Part shown: positions 39,970 through 49,860 of the stretch, one piece after another
Layout of the letters: every line of letters starts with the position of its first letter
How positions within the stretch are numbered: the first letter of the stretch is position 1
From: Herbaspirillum sp. LeCh32-8
GTDB taxonomy: Bacteria; Pseudomonadota; Gammaproteobacteria; Burkholderiales; Burkholderiaceae_D
Length of the DNA: 64,000 nucleotides
Assembly: GCF_017814915.1 (NCBI RefSeq)
Contig: NZ_JAGIPZ010000010.1
Span: forward strand, 124,001 to 188,000
Direction: 5' to 3'
Program-made: the position numbers and the translations under genes
The notes under the pieces: model-generated
The model's input: the letters and a program-made list of their open reading frames with translations, nothing else
Databases searched by the model: none
What the model was told of the DNA's origin: nothing

Positions 39970-40302
39970 TTACAGGCCCTTGATGGTGCCCTTGGGCAGC
40001 AGGGTGGTGACGGCGCCCTTTTGCACGACGATCTCGTTGCCTTCCGACACTTCGATGGTGATGTAGGCATCGGCCACCTTGGTGATCTTGCCCAGGATGC
40101 CGCCGGAGGTCACGACTTCGTCGCCCTTGGCCAGTGCGTCCATCATTGCCTTCTGTTCTTTCTGACGCTTCATCTGCGGGCGGATCATCAGGAAGTACAA
40201 CACGACGAACATCAGGATGATCGGCAGGAAGCTGGTCAGGTTGCCCAGCATGCCGCCGGGGGCTGCTGCTGCCGTTTGCGCGTAGGCGTCGGAAATAAAC
40301 AC
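39970..40302 (-). CDS. yajC: YajC, preprotein translocase accessory subunit
   Basis: Protein of 110 aa, the same length as E. coli YajC. It starts with FISDAYAQ, followed by a single TM (LTSFLPIILMFVVLYFLMIRPQMKRQKE) and the small cytoplasmic domain. The start is inferred to be the GTG at 40302, with GGAG 6 nt upstream; reading further upstream would add residues unlike the family. It is first gene of the secDF operon. Confidence 0.93.
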   Translation of the reverse strand: MFISDAYAQTAAAAPGGMLGNLTSFLPIILMFVVLYFLMIRPQMKRQKEQKAMMDALAKGDEVVTSGGILGKITKVADAYITIEVSEGNEIVVQKGAVTTLLPKGTIKGL

Positions 40303-40572
40303 GTAAGGCTCCAAAGTTGTTGATTGAAAAATAGCCCTGCATTCTAGCACTGCGCAGGCGCTATTCCGCCAAATCGGGGCGGCTTGCAGGAGATCAAGAT
40401 CCATTTATGAATTTTCGGTGCGATTTGCAGTGGTTTGCCCTGCATTTGCGCGAAATCGACCGCGCCGCATTGTCAAAACGGCATCGCCGCTCCTACGCAA
40501 AACTTGTACAGTGGCAAACAAATCAATAAATAAACAGCGGCGCTTTATCGGCGCCGCCGCACAGGAGACCAC

Positions 40573-42225
40573 ATGCTGCCGACCACGCCGCAGACCTACG
40601 AGGCCATCGCCTCGGCCTTTCGCTGGAACATTCCCGAGCACTACAACATCGGCGTCGACGTCTGCGACAAGTGGGCCGTCCGCGAGCCGGACCGGCTGGC
40701 GCTGATCCACATCGAGCGCGACGGCGCCGTGCGCGAGTACAGCTTCGGCCGGCTGCGCACCCTCTCCAACCGGATGGCCAACCTGCTGCGCGCGCACGGC
40801 GCGCAACGCGGCGAACGCGTCGGCATCCTGCTGCCGCAGGCGCCGGAGACCGCCTTCTCGCACATCGCGGCTTACAAGAGCGGCTGCATTGCGATCCCCC
40901 TGTTCGCCCTGTTCGGCGTCGAGGCGCTGCAATACCGGCTGCACGACAGCGGCGCGAAGGTCGTGGTCACCAACGCCGAGGGCGCGGCCAAGCTGGCCGG
41001 CATCCGCGACAAGCTGCCCGAGCTGAAGACGGTCTTCACCATCGACGGCGCCCACCCCGGCACGGTGGACCTGCATGCGGCGCTGGCCGGGCAAAGCGAA
41101 GCGTTCACGCCGGTGGCGACCCGCGCCGACGACCCGGCCGTGATCATCTACACCTCCGGCACCACCGGCCAGCCCAAAGGCGCGCTGCACGCGCACCGGG
41201 TGCTGTTGGGCCATCTGCCCGGGGTGGAGATGTCGCACAACCTGTTCCCACTGGAAGGCGACCGGATCTGGACCCCGGCCGACTGGGCCTGGATCGGCGG
41301 CCTGCTGGACGTGTTGCTGCCGGCGCTGCACCACGGCGTGACGGTGGTGGCGCATCGCTTCGAAAAATTCACCGGCGAGGCCGCCTTCCAGCTGCTGCAG
41401 GACCACGGCGTGCGCAACTGCTTCCTGCCGCCGACCGCGCTGAAGATGATGCGCACCGTGCCCGATCCCGAGCGACGCTGGAAGCTGAACCTGCGCTCGG
41501 TGGCCAGCGGCGGCGAATCGCTGGGCGCGGAACTGCTGGACTGGGGACGCAAGACCTTCGCCCTGACCATCAACGAGTTCTACGGCCAGACCGAATGCAA
41601 TATGACGGTGTCATCCAACGCGGCGGTGATGCCTTGCCTGCCCGGCAGCATAGGCCGCGCCGCTCCCGGGCACCGGGTAGAAATCGTGGACGACCGGGGC
41701 ATGCCGCTGCCGGCGGGCCAACAGGGCAACATCGCCGTGCACCGGCCCGACCCGGTGATGTTCCTTCAATACTGGAACAAACCCGAGGCCACCGCCGCCA
41801 AGTTCGCCGGCGACTGGCTCCTGACCGGCGACACCGGCATCAAGGACGCGCAAGGCTACATTCGCTTCGTCGGCCGCGACGATGACGTCATCACCTCGGC
41901 CGGCTACCGCATCGGCCCCGGCGAGATCGAAGACAACCTGCTGCAGCATGCGGCGGTGAAGATGGCCGCGGTGGTCGGCGCGCCGGATGCGCACCGCACC
42001 GAAATCGTGGTGGCCATCGTGGTATTGAATGCCGGCTTCACCGGCGACGAGGCGATGAAGCGAGAGCTGCAGCAGCACGTAAAGACGCGGCTGGCCGCGC
42101 ATGAATATCCGCGCGAGGTGTATTTCGTGGAGGAGCTGCCGATGACGACCACCGGCAAGGTGATCCGGCGCCAGCTGAGAGATATGGTGGCCGGGTGGCG
42201 CTCGTCAGGCCTCGACGGTCGCTGA
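40573..42225 (+). CDS. Acyl-CoA synthetase (AMP-forming), acetyl/medium-chain type
   Basis: ANL-superfamily enzyme of 550 aa that activates a carboxylic acid to its CoA thioester through an acyl-AMP. The P-loop is YTSGTTGQPKG (from residue 193). NEFYGQTECNM, the motif around LLTGDTGIKDAQGYIRFVGRDDDVI, and the catalytic Lys529 in TTTGKVIRRQ are all present. Overall it resembles medium-chain acyl-CoA ligases; the exact chain length is not deducible. The ATG has CAGGAGA upstream. It sits in the opposite orientation between tgt and yajC, breaking the commonly contiguous queA-tgt-yajC-secDF order. Confidence 0.9.
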   Translation: MLPTTPQTYEAIASAFRWNIPEHYNIGVDVCDKWAVREPDRLALIHIERDGAVREYSFGRLRTLSNRMANLLRAHGAQRGERVGILLPQAPETAFSHIAAYKSGCIAIPLFALFGVEALQYRLHDSGAKVVVTNAEGAAKLAGIRDKLPELKTVFTIDGAHPGTVDLHAALAGQSEAFTPVATRADDPAVIIYTSGTTGQPKGALHAHRVLLGHLPGVEMSHNLFPLEGDRIWTPADWAWIGGLLDVLLPALHHGVTVVAHRFEKFTGEAAFQLLQDHGVRNCFLPPTALKMMRTVPDPERRWKLNLRSVASGGESLGAELLDWGRKTFALTINEFYGQTECNMTVSSNAAVMPCLPGSIGRAAPGHRVEIVDDRGMPLPAGQQGNIAVHRPDPVMFLQYWNKPEATAAKFAGDWLLTGDTGIKDAQGYIRFVGRDDDVITSAGYRIGPGEIEDNLLQHAAVKMAAVVGAPDAHRTEIVVAIVVLNAGFTGDEAMKRELQQHVKTRLAAHEYPREVYFVEELPMTTTGKVIRRQLRDMVAGWRSSGLDGR

Positions 42226-42230
42226 ACGAC

Positions 42231-42471
42231 GCTGGGTCCTGACCTTCGTCAGGACGACACGGGGGAAAGTGGCTTGAGTGCTCCGCTGCCTGAAAACATT
42301 CCCTGCTTGTCATCCCGGCGCAGGCCGGGATCCAGTGGCGTTCGTCATGCCTCAACGGCTGATGAACAACGCCGGGTTCCTGCTTTTGCAGGAACGACGG
42401 GAAATGGGTCACTTGAAGCTGCAACTGCTGACGCCATCACCAAGCCGCCCCTGCGAAAGCAGGGGCCCAGC
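42231..42471. repeat. Cluster of four short hairpin repeats
   Basis: Between the acyl-CoA synthetase gene and tgt are four hairpins of the same family in alternating orientation: 42231-42257 (GGGTCCTGAC/GTCAGGAC), 42307-42335, 42372-42401 (GGGTTCCTGC-TTTT-GCAGGAACGAC) and 42448-42471. They match those at 35624-35802. They are probably dispersed non-coding repeats, and one or more may also act as transcript ends. Confidence 0.7.
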
Positions 42472-42498
42472 GGCGTTGGTCGTGCCCTGATTGCCGGA

Positions 42499-43629
<1,131 letters not shown>

Positions 43630-44661
43630 TCAGCCTTCGTTGGCTTTGTTGCAGGTGAGCAGCATGGCGTCGCCATAGCTGAAGAAGCGGTACTTCTGTT
43701 TGATCGCGTGCGCATAGGCGGCGCGGATGTGGTCGTAGCCGGCGAAGGCCGAGACCAGCATCAGCAGCGTCGACTTGGGCAGGTGGAAATTGGTCACCAG
43801 GCGGTCGACGGTCTTGAAGGTGTAGCCCGGCGTGATGAAGAGCCGGGTGTCGGCGCTGCCGGCTTCCAGCCGGCCGGACTGCGAGCCTGACTCCAGCGCG
43901 CGCATACTGGTGGTGCCCACCGCGATCACGCGCCCGCCGGCGGCCTTGGCGGCGCGCACCGCGTCCACCGTGGCTTGCGAGATGGTGTACCACTCGCTGT
44001 GCATCTGGTGCTGCGACAGGTCTTCCACGCGCACCGGCTGGAAGGTGCCGGCGCCCACGTGCAAGGTGACGAAGGCCTGCTGCACGCCGCGCGCGGACAA
44101 CTGGTCCAGCAGCGCCTGGTCGAAGTGCAGGCCGGCGGTCGGCGCGGCGACGGCGCCGGGCTCCCTGGCATAGACGGTCTGGTAGCGCGTCTCGTCGTAG
44201 GCGTTGGCCTCGTGCTCAATGTAGGGCGGCAACGGCAGGCTGCCGTATTGCTCCAGCAGCTCGAACACGTCGGACGGGAAATGCAGCGTGAAGAATTCGC
44301 CGAAACGCTCGCCCACGGTGACGTCGAAGGCATCGGCCAGACGGATCCGGGTGCCCGGCGGCGGCGACTTGGAGGCGCGCACCTGGGCGTGCACAGTGCG
44401 CGCATCGAGCACGCGTTCCACCAGCGCCTCGATCTTGCCGCCGGTTTCCTTGACGCCGAAGAAGCGCGCCTTCAATACGCGGGTATCGTTGAACACCAGC
44501 AGGTCGCCGGGATTGAGCAGGCCGACGATGTCGGCGAAGCGACGGTCGATCAGCGTGGCGCCGTCCACCTGCAGCAAGCGCGAGGCGCTGCGCTCGGAGA
44601 GCGGCGTCTGCGCAATCAGCTCAGGCGGCAGTTCGAAGTCGAAATCGGAAAGAGAGTACAT
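43630..44661 (-). CDS. queA: QueA, S-adenosylmethionine:tRNA ribosyltransferase-isomerase
   Basis: Protein of 343 aa (E. coli 356) that forms epoxyqueuosine from preQ1-tRNA. Conserved segments are [54 protein letters not shown] and [17 protein letters not shown]. The start is the ATG at 44661 (MYSLSDFDF), which matches the family; longer in-frame reading is not supported. It is divergent from recG. Confidence 0.96.
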   Translation of the reverse strand: MYSLSDFDFELPPELIAQTPLSERSASRLLQVDGATLIDRRFADIVGLLNPGDLLVFNDTRVLKARFFGVKETGGKIEALVERVLDARTVHAQVRASKSPPPGTRIRLADAFDVTVGERFGEFFTLHFPSDVFELLEQYGSLPLPPYIEHEANAYDETRYQTVYAREPGAVAAPTAGLHFDQALLDQLSARGVQQAFVTLHVGAGTFQPVRVEDLSQHQMHSEWYTISQATVDAVRAAKAAGGRVIAVGTTSMRALESGSQSGRLEAGSADTRLFITPGYTFKTVDRLVTNFHLPKSTLLMLVSAFAGYDHIRAAYAHAIKQKYRFFSYGDAMLLTCNKANEG

Positions 44662-44771
44662 GCTTGCAAATTGAAAAGTCGGGGGCGCCGTCGGCACGCC
44701 GCCATGACGACCATGGCGGCCGCGGCAGGCGCATCGGCGCTAAAGTATGGCGGCCGATGTTGCCATCAGGA

Positions 44772-44799
44772 TTGATACTGTAATTAAACACAGTAAAAT
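44772..44799 (+). promoter_or_regulatory. recG promoter with embedded LexA (SOS) box
   Basis: TTGATA (44772-44777) and TAAAAT (44794-44799), 16 bp apart, form a likely sigma-70 promoter. Between and overlapping them is TACTGTAATTAAACACAGTA (44776-44795), a full match to the 20-bp LexA pattern taCTGT-N8-ACAGta. A repressor bound here would block the promoter. Confidence 0.75.
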
Positions 44800-44820
44800 A
44801 GCGCCCAACCCGCTATTTTA
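44794..44820. repeat. 10-bp perfect inverted repeat in the recG leader
   Basis: TAAAATAGCG (44794-44803) and CGCTATTTTA (44811-44820) are separated by 7 nt. The left arm contains the proposed recG -10. It could be a second operator or an mRNA hairpin. Confidence 0.6.
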
Positions 44821-44897
44821 CGCTGTCGGCGCGTTTTTCCCATATACGCGCGCGACTGGTGCCTAGATGGCAACCCGTATCCAACGCCGCCACACGC

Positions 44898-47012
44898 ATG
44901 CCAGCTACCGCGAAAAAGACCACGAGCAAACCCAAAAGCAAGGCCCCGGCCAAGAAGGATGGCAAGGCCGCGGCCGCCAAGCCGGAGAACAAGCTCGCCA
45001 AGCTGGGCCTGCACAACGACATGGACCTGGCGCTGCACCTGCCGCTGCGCTATGAGGACGAAACCACGCTGATGACCATCGCCGAGGCCTCCATGCGCGG
45101 CCTGCAAACGGTGCAGGTGGAAGGCGTGGTCACCAAGTGCGACGTGCAGTTCCGCCCGCGCCGCCAGTTGATCGTGACCGTTGGCGACGACAGCGCGCAG
45201 CTGACCATGCGCTTCCTCAACTTCTACGGCAGCCAGCAGCGCCAGCTGGCCGAGGGCACGCGGGTGCGCGTGCGCGGCGAGCTGCGCCACGGTTTCTTCG
45301 GGGCCGAGATGGTCCATCCGCAATACAAGGTGGTCAACGAAGGCGCGCCGCTGCCGGACGTATTGACGCCGGTGTATCCGGCCGGCGAGGGGCTGTCGCA
45401 GGCCTATCTGCGCCGTGCCATCGCCAGCGCAGTCAATCGCCTGGACTGGAGCGACACGCTGCCCGATTCGATGCGCGAGACGCTCAAGCTGGCGCCCTTC
45501 GAATCCTCGGTGCGCCTGCTGCACAATCCGCCGCCGGACGTGGACGAGCACGCGCTGATCGAGCGCTCGCACCCGGCCTGGATCCGCATGAAGTTCGACG
45601 AGTTGCTGGCGCAACAGCTGTCGCTCAAGCGCGCCCAGGCCGCGCGCCGCGCCAAAACCTCGCGCGCGCTGCCGGTGACCGGGCGCGTCACCGCGGAGCT
45701 GATCAAGGTATTGCCGTTCAAGCTGACCGGCGCGCAAGAACGCGTGCTGGAGGAAATCCGCGCCGACCTGCGCGAATCCTTTCCGATGCAGCGCCTGCTG
45801 CAAGGCGATGTCGGCAGCGGCAAGACGGTGGTGGCGGCGCTGGCTGCAGCCCAGGCCATCGACAGCGGCTTTCAGGCGGTGCTGATGGCGCCCACCGAAA
45901 TCCTGGCCGAGCAGCATTTCCGCAAGATCGCGGCCTGGATGGAGCCGCTGGACGTGGGCGTGGCGTGGCTCTCCGGCAGCCAGAAAAAGAAAGAGAAGAC
46001 CGAGGCGCTGGCCCATATCGAATCCGGCGCGGCGCGCCTGGTGGTGGGCACGCACGCGCTGATCCAGGACACCGTGCAGTTCGAGAACCTGGGACTGGTG
46101 ATCGTCGACGAGCAACACCGCTTCGGCGTCGGCCAGCGCCTGGCGCTGCGCAACAAGAGCATCAACCCGGCCGATGCCGGGTCGACCACGGTGCCGCACC
46201 AGTTGATGATGTCGGCCACACCGATTCCGCGTACGCTGGCCATGACCTACTACGCCGACCTGGAAGTGTCGGTGATCGACGAGCTGCCGCCGGGACGCTC
46301 ACCCATCGTCACCCGCGTGATCGACCAGAACCGGCGCGACGAGGTGGTCGAGCGCGTGCACGCAGCGGCACTGGAAGGCAAGCAGATTTACTGGGTCTGC
46401 CCGCTGATCGAGGAGTCCGAGGCGCTGGAGCTGCAGACCGCCACCGACACCCACGCCGCGCTCTCGGCCGCGCTGCCCGACCTGAACATCGGCTTGGTGC
46501 ACGGACGCATGAAGCCGGTGGAAAAGCAGATCGTGATGGAAGGCTTCAGCCGCGGCGCAATCCATGTGCTGGTGGCGACCACGGTGATCGAAGTCGGCGT
46601 GGACGTGCCCAATGCCTCGCTGATGGTGATCGAGCATGCCGAGCGCTTCGGCCTGTCGCAGCTGCACCAGCTGCGCGGCCGTGTGGGCCGCGGCTCGGCC
46701 GCCAGCGTTTGCCTGCTGATGTATCAGGGACCGCTGGGCGGCACCGCCAAGGAGCGCCTGGCGACCATGCGCGAGACCACCGATGGTTTCGAGATCGCGC
46801 GACGCGACCTGGACATTCGTGGCCCCGGCGAATTCCTGGGGGCGCGCCAATCGGGCGACGCCATGTTGCGCTTCGCCGATCTGGCGACCGACCAATGGCT
46901 GGTGGAAAAGGCGCGCGACACCGCACAAGCCCTGCTGCAGCACGCGCCGGACATCGTCGACCGGCATCTGGCGCGCTGGCTGGGCGGGCGCGAGGATTAC
47001 CTGCGCGTCTGA
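44898..47012 (+). CDS. recG: RecG, ATP-dependent DNA helicase
   Basis: Superfamily 2 helicase of 704 aa that remodels stalled forks and Holliday junctions. After a Lys/Ala-rich N-terminal tail (about 1-35), the wedge domain follows. The helicase core has Walker A GDVGSGKT (303-310), VIVDEQHRFGVGQR (motif II as DEQH, usual for RecG), LMMSATPIPRTLAMT and QLRGRVGRG. The start is the ATG at 44898 (MPATAKK). A GTG at 44859 is in frame, but no good ribosome site separates them. A LexA-box promoter lies upstream. Confidence 0.95.
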   Translation: MPATAKKTTSKPKSKAPAKKDGKAAAAKPENKLAKLGLHNDMDLALHLPLRYEDETTLMTIAEASMRGLQTVQVEGVVTKCDVQFRPRRQLIVTVGDDSAQLTMRFLNFYGSQQRQLAEGTRVRVRGELRHGFFGAEMVHPQYKVVNEGAPLPDVLTPVYPAGEGLSQAYLRRAIASAVNRLDWSDTLPDSMRETLKLAPFESSVRLLHNPPPDVDEHALIERSHPAWIRMKFDELLAQQLSLKRAQAARRAKTSRALPVTGRVTAELIKVLPFKLTGAQERVLEEIRADLRESFPMQRLLQGDVGSGKTVVAALAAAQAIDSGFQAVLMAPTEILAEQHFRKIAAWMEPLDVGVAWLSGSQKKKEKTEALAHIESGAARLVVGTHALIQDTVQFENLGLVIVDEQHRFGVGQRLALRNKSINPADAGSTTVPHQLMMSATPIPRTLAMTYYADLEVSVIDELPPGRSPIVTRVIDQNRRDEVVERVHAAALEGKQIYWVCPLIEESEALELQTATDTHAALSAALPDLNIGLVHGRMKPVEKQIVMEGFSRGAIHVLVATTVIEVGVDVPNASLMVIEHAERFGLSQLHQLRGRVGRGSAASVCLLMYQGPLGGTAKERLATMRETTDGFEIARRDLDIRGPGEFLGARQSGDAMLRFADLATDQWLVEKARDTAQALLQHAPDIVDRHLARWLGGREDYLRV

Positions 47013-47218
47013 GCGCCGGCCTTGCGGCCTGCGGCGCGTTGCGCCTGGCGCGCGTTCCAGGCCTCCAGTTCCTGCTGATAACGCTCGCGCTGCTGTTCGT
47101 AGATATCGAAAATGCAGGGTACGCAGCCGCTGCCGCAGCAATCCTCCAGGGCCGGCTCGACCGGCGGCGTCGGCCTGGGATCGTCGCTCTGCTCGGCAGG
47201 CTGTTTGCTGGAACGCAT
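46997..47218 (-). CDS. Oxidoreductase-like domain protein (small Cys-rich)
   Basis: Protein of 73 aa with the pattern EDCCGSGCVPCIFDIYEQQRERYQQELEAW, the signature of the short oxidoreductase-like N-terminal domain family (CCGSGCxxCxxDxY). The four cysteines suggest metal or redox chemistry; the function is not established. The start is the ATG at 47218. Its end overlaps the end of recG by 16 nt in convergent orientation. Confidence 0.8.
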   Translation of the reverse strand: MRSSKQPAEQSDDPRPTPPVEPALEDCCGSGCVPCIFDIYEQQRERYQQELEAWNARQAQRAAGRKAGAQTRR

Positions 47219-47358
47219 GGATGTCGCGGGATGAAAACCTGATTGAATGAATAAAGAAATGCACGCGGCGCAAGCGCCGCACCCGATACCGCATTATAAG
47301 GACGACGCAGGAAAGCCTCTTTCCGGCCGCTTGGCAGCGCCGCGCCCGACACCCCGAC

Positions 47359-47589
47359 ATGACGCCTGAACACCTGCAATTGCTGCTGACCCGCACCATG
47401 CCCTACGGCAAATACAAGGGACGCCTGATTGCCGACCTGCCCGGCCACTACCTGGGCTGGTTCGCGCGCGAAGGCTTTCCGCGCGGCGAGCTCGGCAGCC
47501 TGCTGGCGCTGATGTACGAGCTGGATCACAATGCCTTGCGGCACCTGCTGGATCCCTTGCGGAACAAGCCCTCCTCAAACGATTTCTGA
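47359..47589 (+). CDS. DUF3820 family small protein
   Basis: Protein of 76 aa containing MPYGKYKGRLIADLPGHYLGWFAREGFPRGELGSLLALMYELDHNALRHLL. This is the whole of the DUF3820 domain, annotated in some relatives as a quorum-sensing-regulated virulence factor. It has no signal peptide or membrane segment. It is likely cytoplasmic, of unknown function. Confidence 0.8.
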   Translation: MTPEHLQLLLTRTMPYGKYKGRLIADLPGHYLGWFAREGFPRGELGSLLALMYELDHNALRHLLDPLRNKPSSNDF

Positions 47590-47828
47590 TCCACCCAGAA
47601 AAATAGCTAAATAATGTTCGATGAACGCTGATTGACTCAATGGTTTGCGCCAGCCAATCTACCCATTCGGCGAGATTCACTCATTTTTTCTTGTCGGCGT
47701 ACTGACGCAACATCCACCCTTTCGGCGCTGCCTTGCGCCGTCGTCAGTGCCATGAGCGCCCCGCCGACCCCACGAGGACACGCTGGGCAAAGTCTTTCAG
47801 AGCATCGAACAAGAACGGAGGAACACAC

Positions 47829-48524
47829 ATGCTCATATCTGCCCACGACCCTTTTCAGCCGCGCCGCCAACTCTGCCCGAACTGCCAGCGCGCCCAGACG
47901 GCCTGCATCTGCCACTGGATCTCGCCGATCGCCCCGGCCTTCGACGTGCTGATCCTGCAACACCCGATGGAGGCGAGCAATGCCAAGAACAGCGCCCGCC
48001 TGCTGCACCTGAGCCTGCCCGACAGCAAACTGGCGGTGGGCGAGACCTTCGATCCGGAACAGCTGAAGACGCTGCTGCACGGGCCGTCCTCGCTGCCCTA
48101 CAGCGCCCAGCAAGCCGGCCAGCCGGTGCAACCGGTGCTGCTGTATACGGAAGATGCCGGCACGCCCGCGGTCTCGCGCTTCGACGCGCGCAGCATGATG
48201 GTCGACGGCCAGCGCAAGCTGGAGCGGCTGCGCCTGGTGATCATTGACGGCACCTGGCGCAAGAGCCGCAAGATGCTGTTCGAGAATCCCGCCCTGCACA
48301 CCCTGCCGCGACTGGCGCTGCAAGACACCCCGACCTCTCAATACGTGATCCGCAAGGCGCACAAGCCGGAGCAGCTCTCCACGCTGGAAGCCACCGCCTA
48401 TGCCCTGATGCAGCTGGAAAAGAACAGCGAAAAATACCGACCGCTGATGACCGCCTTCGACGGCTTCGTGCTGCAGCAAGGCATGCTGCGCTATCGCGGC
48501 CAGGCCAACCGCCGGGGCGAATAA
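47829..48524 (+). CDS. tapT: DTW-domain tRNA-uridine aminocarboxypropyltransferase
   Basis: Protein of 231 aa. An N-terminal zinc-knuckle-like CPNCQRAQTACICHW is followed by the DTW domain with IIDGTWRKSRKM and the conserved DVLILQHPMEASNAKNSARLL. In E. coli, TapT (YfiP) forms acp3U47 in tRNAs using S-adenosylmethionine. The start is the ATG at 47829 with GGAGG upstream; an upstream in-frame extension has no support. Confidence 0.85.
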   Translation: MLISAHDPFQPRRQLCPNCQRAQTACICHWISPIAPAFDVLILQHPMEASNAKNSARLLHLSLPDSKLAVGETFDPEQLKTLLHGPSSLPYSAQQAGQPVQPVLLYTEDAGTPAVSRFDARSMMVDGQRKLERLRLVIIDGTWRKSRKMLFENPALHTLPRLALQDTPTSQYVIRKAHKPEQLSTLEATAYALMQLEKNSEKYRPLMTAFDGFVLQQGMLRYRGQANRRGE

Positions 48525-48706
48525 GTCAGCGCCGTTGCAGCGCCGGCCAGGTCGACGCTGCGATGGACCGGGAATTGAAACAAAGTCCGCAAGTGCTGCA
48601 ACTCGGCAGCAGTTATGATGTCCGACCCCGCCAATGCAGCATATAATTGCGCGATCCTCGAAAATTGGCGATTGCGATTCAATCCCCCATCCAGCGACTA
48701 CCCAAG

Positions 48707-48949
48707 ATGAGTTCAGAATTCCAGCAACTGGCCGACAAGGTTGCACAGCTCGCGCGCCTGGCGCAGTCCCTGCGCGACGAGAACGCCGACCTGCGCCGCA
48801 GCGTCAAGACGCTGACCGACGACAATGCGCAATTGAACCAGCGCATCGATGAAGCCTACCAGCGCGTCTCCACCGTATTGGCGGAACTGCCGCAGCCCGA
48901 GCCGGAAGAGCCTGAAGCACCGGCTGAAACCACCGAGGAAGCCGCATGA
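48707..48949 (+). CDS. ZapB-like coiled-coil protein
   Basis: Protein of 80 aa. Residues 1-60 are a heptad-rich coiled coil (QQLADKVAQLARLAQSLRDENADLRRSVKTLTDDNAQLNQRIDEAYQRV), and the tail is acidic and Pro/Glu-rich. This fits the small ZapB-like or TIGR02449-type proteins encoded before zapA in betaproteobacteria. The start is the ATG at 48707. Its stop overlaps the zapA start by 4 nt (ATGA), so translation is coupled and a role at the division ring is inferred. Confidence 0.78.
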   Translation: MSSEFQQLADKVAQLARLAQSLRDENADLRRSVKTLTDDNAQLNQRIDEAYQRVSTVLAELPQPEPEEPEAPAETTEEAA

Positions 48950-49263
48950 GCGTGATCCAGATCCAGGCCACCATCATGGGCCAGCCATACACCCTCGCCT
49001 GCCGTGAAGGCGAACAGGCGGCGCTGCACCACGCAGTCGCCTATCTCGACCAGAAGATGCGCGTGATCCGCGATGCCGGCAAGATCAAGGGCACCGACCG
49101 CATCGCGGTGATGGCCGCCCTGGGCATCGCCGCCGAATTGCTGGCATCGCAACAGACCGACGGCCCCTTCGCCGGCCTGACCATCGCCGAATGGAAGCAG
49201 CAGGTCGCCGCTATCAACGACGTGCTCGACCAGGCCTTGGCCCCGCAGGAAAAACTGTTCTGA
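48946..49263 (+). CDS. zapA: ZapA, FtsZ-ring-associated protein
   Basis: Protein of 105 aa that bundles FtsZ filaments. The N-terminal globular part (VIQIQATIMGQPYTLACREGEQAALHHAVAYLDQKM) and the C-terminal helix are typical. It overlaps the ZapB-like gene by 4 nt and is followed by a strong terminator, then 6S RNA, the usual zapA-ssrS neighbourhood. Confidence 0.92.
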   Translation: MSVIQIQATIMGQPYTLACREGEQAALHHAVAYLDQKMRVIRDAGKIKGTDRIAVMAALGIAAELLASQQTDGPFAGLTIAEWKQQVAAINDVLDQALAPQEKLF

Positions 49264-49295
49264 GCCAACGAAGCGCGGTTATAGGCATCGTCAAG

Positions 49296-49323
49296 AACGG
49301 CCGTCACCTGACGGCCGTTTTTC
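49296..49323 (+). terminator. Rho-independent terminator of zapA
   Basis: Perfect 11-bp stem AACGGCCGTCA/TGACGGCCGTT followed by TTTTT. Confidence 0.92.
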
Positions 49324-49561
49324 ATTGCGGCCGACGCCGGTCGCAGCGCGTGCCGGCGCCGACGTGTTGCGCGGAAACTTTGTCAAATGCGCAAGCCGGT
49401 CTACGTGCCGTCCCCACGCGCAGCGACGCGCGCCGACGCCATTCCCGCATGGCAGGATGAAGATAGCGCCCGGAGGGGACGAGAGAAAATAGGAAGAAAA
49501 ACCAGCGCGCGCGCAAGCCCGTTTGGTTACAAATTCACCCTATATTTTTTACGCGCAGGTC

Positions 49562-49590
49562 TTGGAGTGGGCCGCCGATTGCGTTAGACT
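49562..49590 (+). promoter_or_regulatory. Probable promoter of 6S RNA
   Basis: TTGGAG (49562-49567) and TAGACT (49585-49590) are separated by 17 bp, just upstream of the inferred 6S 5' end. Confidence 0.6.
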
Positions 49591-49595
49591 TTGTA

Positions 49596-49768
49596 CTCCT
49601 GCCGTGTTCGCGATTGCCATATATTCCTTGAACCATTTACGAGCATAGGCTGTGGGATCGTTTGACAGGTGAGAGCGTCGCTAGTCCGATGAACCCGAAG
49701 TTGAACTACTGCAGCCAACTTGAACCGTCAGGTTCAGGATGCCGGCACAGCGGCACAGGCGGGACTTG
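49596..49768 (+). ncRNA. ssrS: 6S RNA
   Basis: Small RNA of about 175 nt that mimics an open promoter and sequesters sigma-70 RNA polymerase. The closing stem pairs CTCCTGCCGTG at the 5' end with the CACAGGCGGGA segment near 49755-49765. A CTTGAACC...GGTTCAGG hairpin near the 3' side matches the diagnostic 6S feature. CCTTGAACC recurs on the 5' side (near 49630). It lies between zapA and a terminator, the conserved location. The ends are estimates. Confidence 0.85.
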
Positions 49769-49776
49769 ATTCATGA

Positions 49777-49806
49777 AAAACGGCTGCATCTGCAGCCGTT
49801 TTTTTA
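49777..49806. terminator. Bidirectional terminator between 6S RNA and nrdR
   Basis: Perfect stem AACGGCTGCA/TGCAGCCGTT (49779-49800) with T-runs on both strands. It serves 6S RNA rightward and nrdR leftward. Confidence 0.9.
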
Positions 49807-49860
49807 TTCCTGCGCAAATCTGCGCGCGCCGCTTCAGGCGCGACATCTCCCAGCCTCGAT

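Noticed and set aside
44784-46199. A 471-codon minus-strand frame opposite recG
   Set aside because: Shadow of recG. It has low-complexity composition, and the opposite strand has all helicase motifs.
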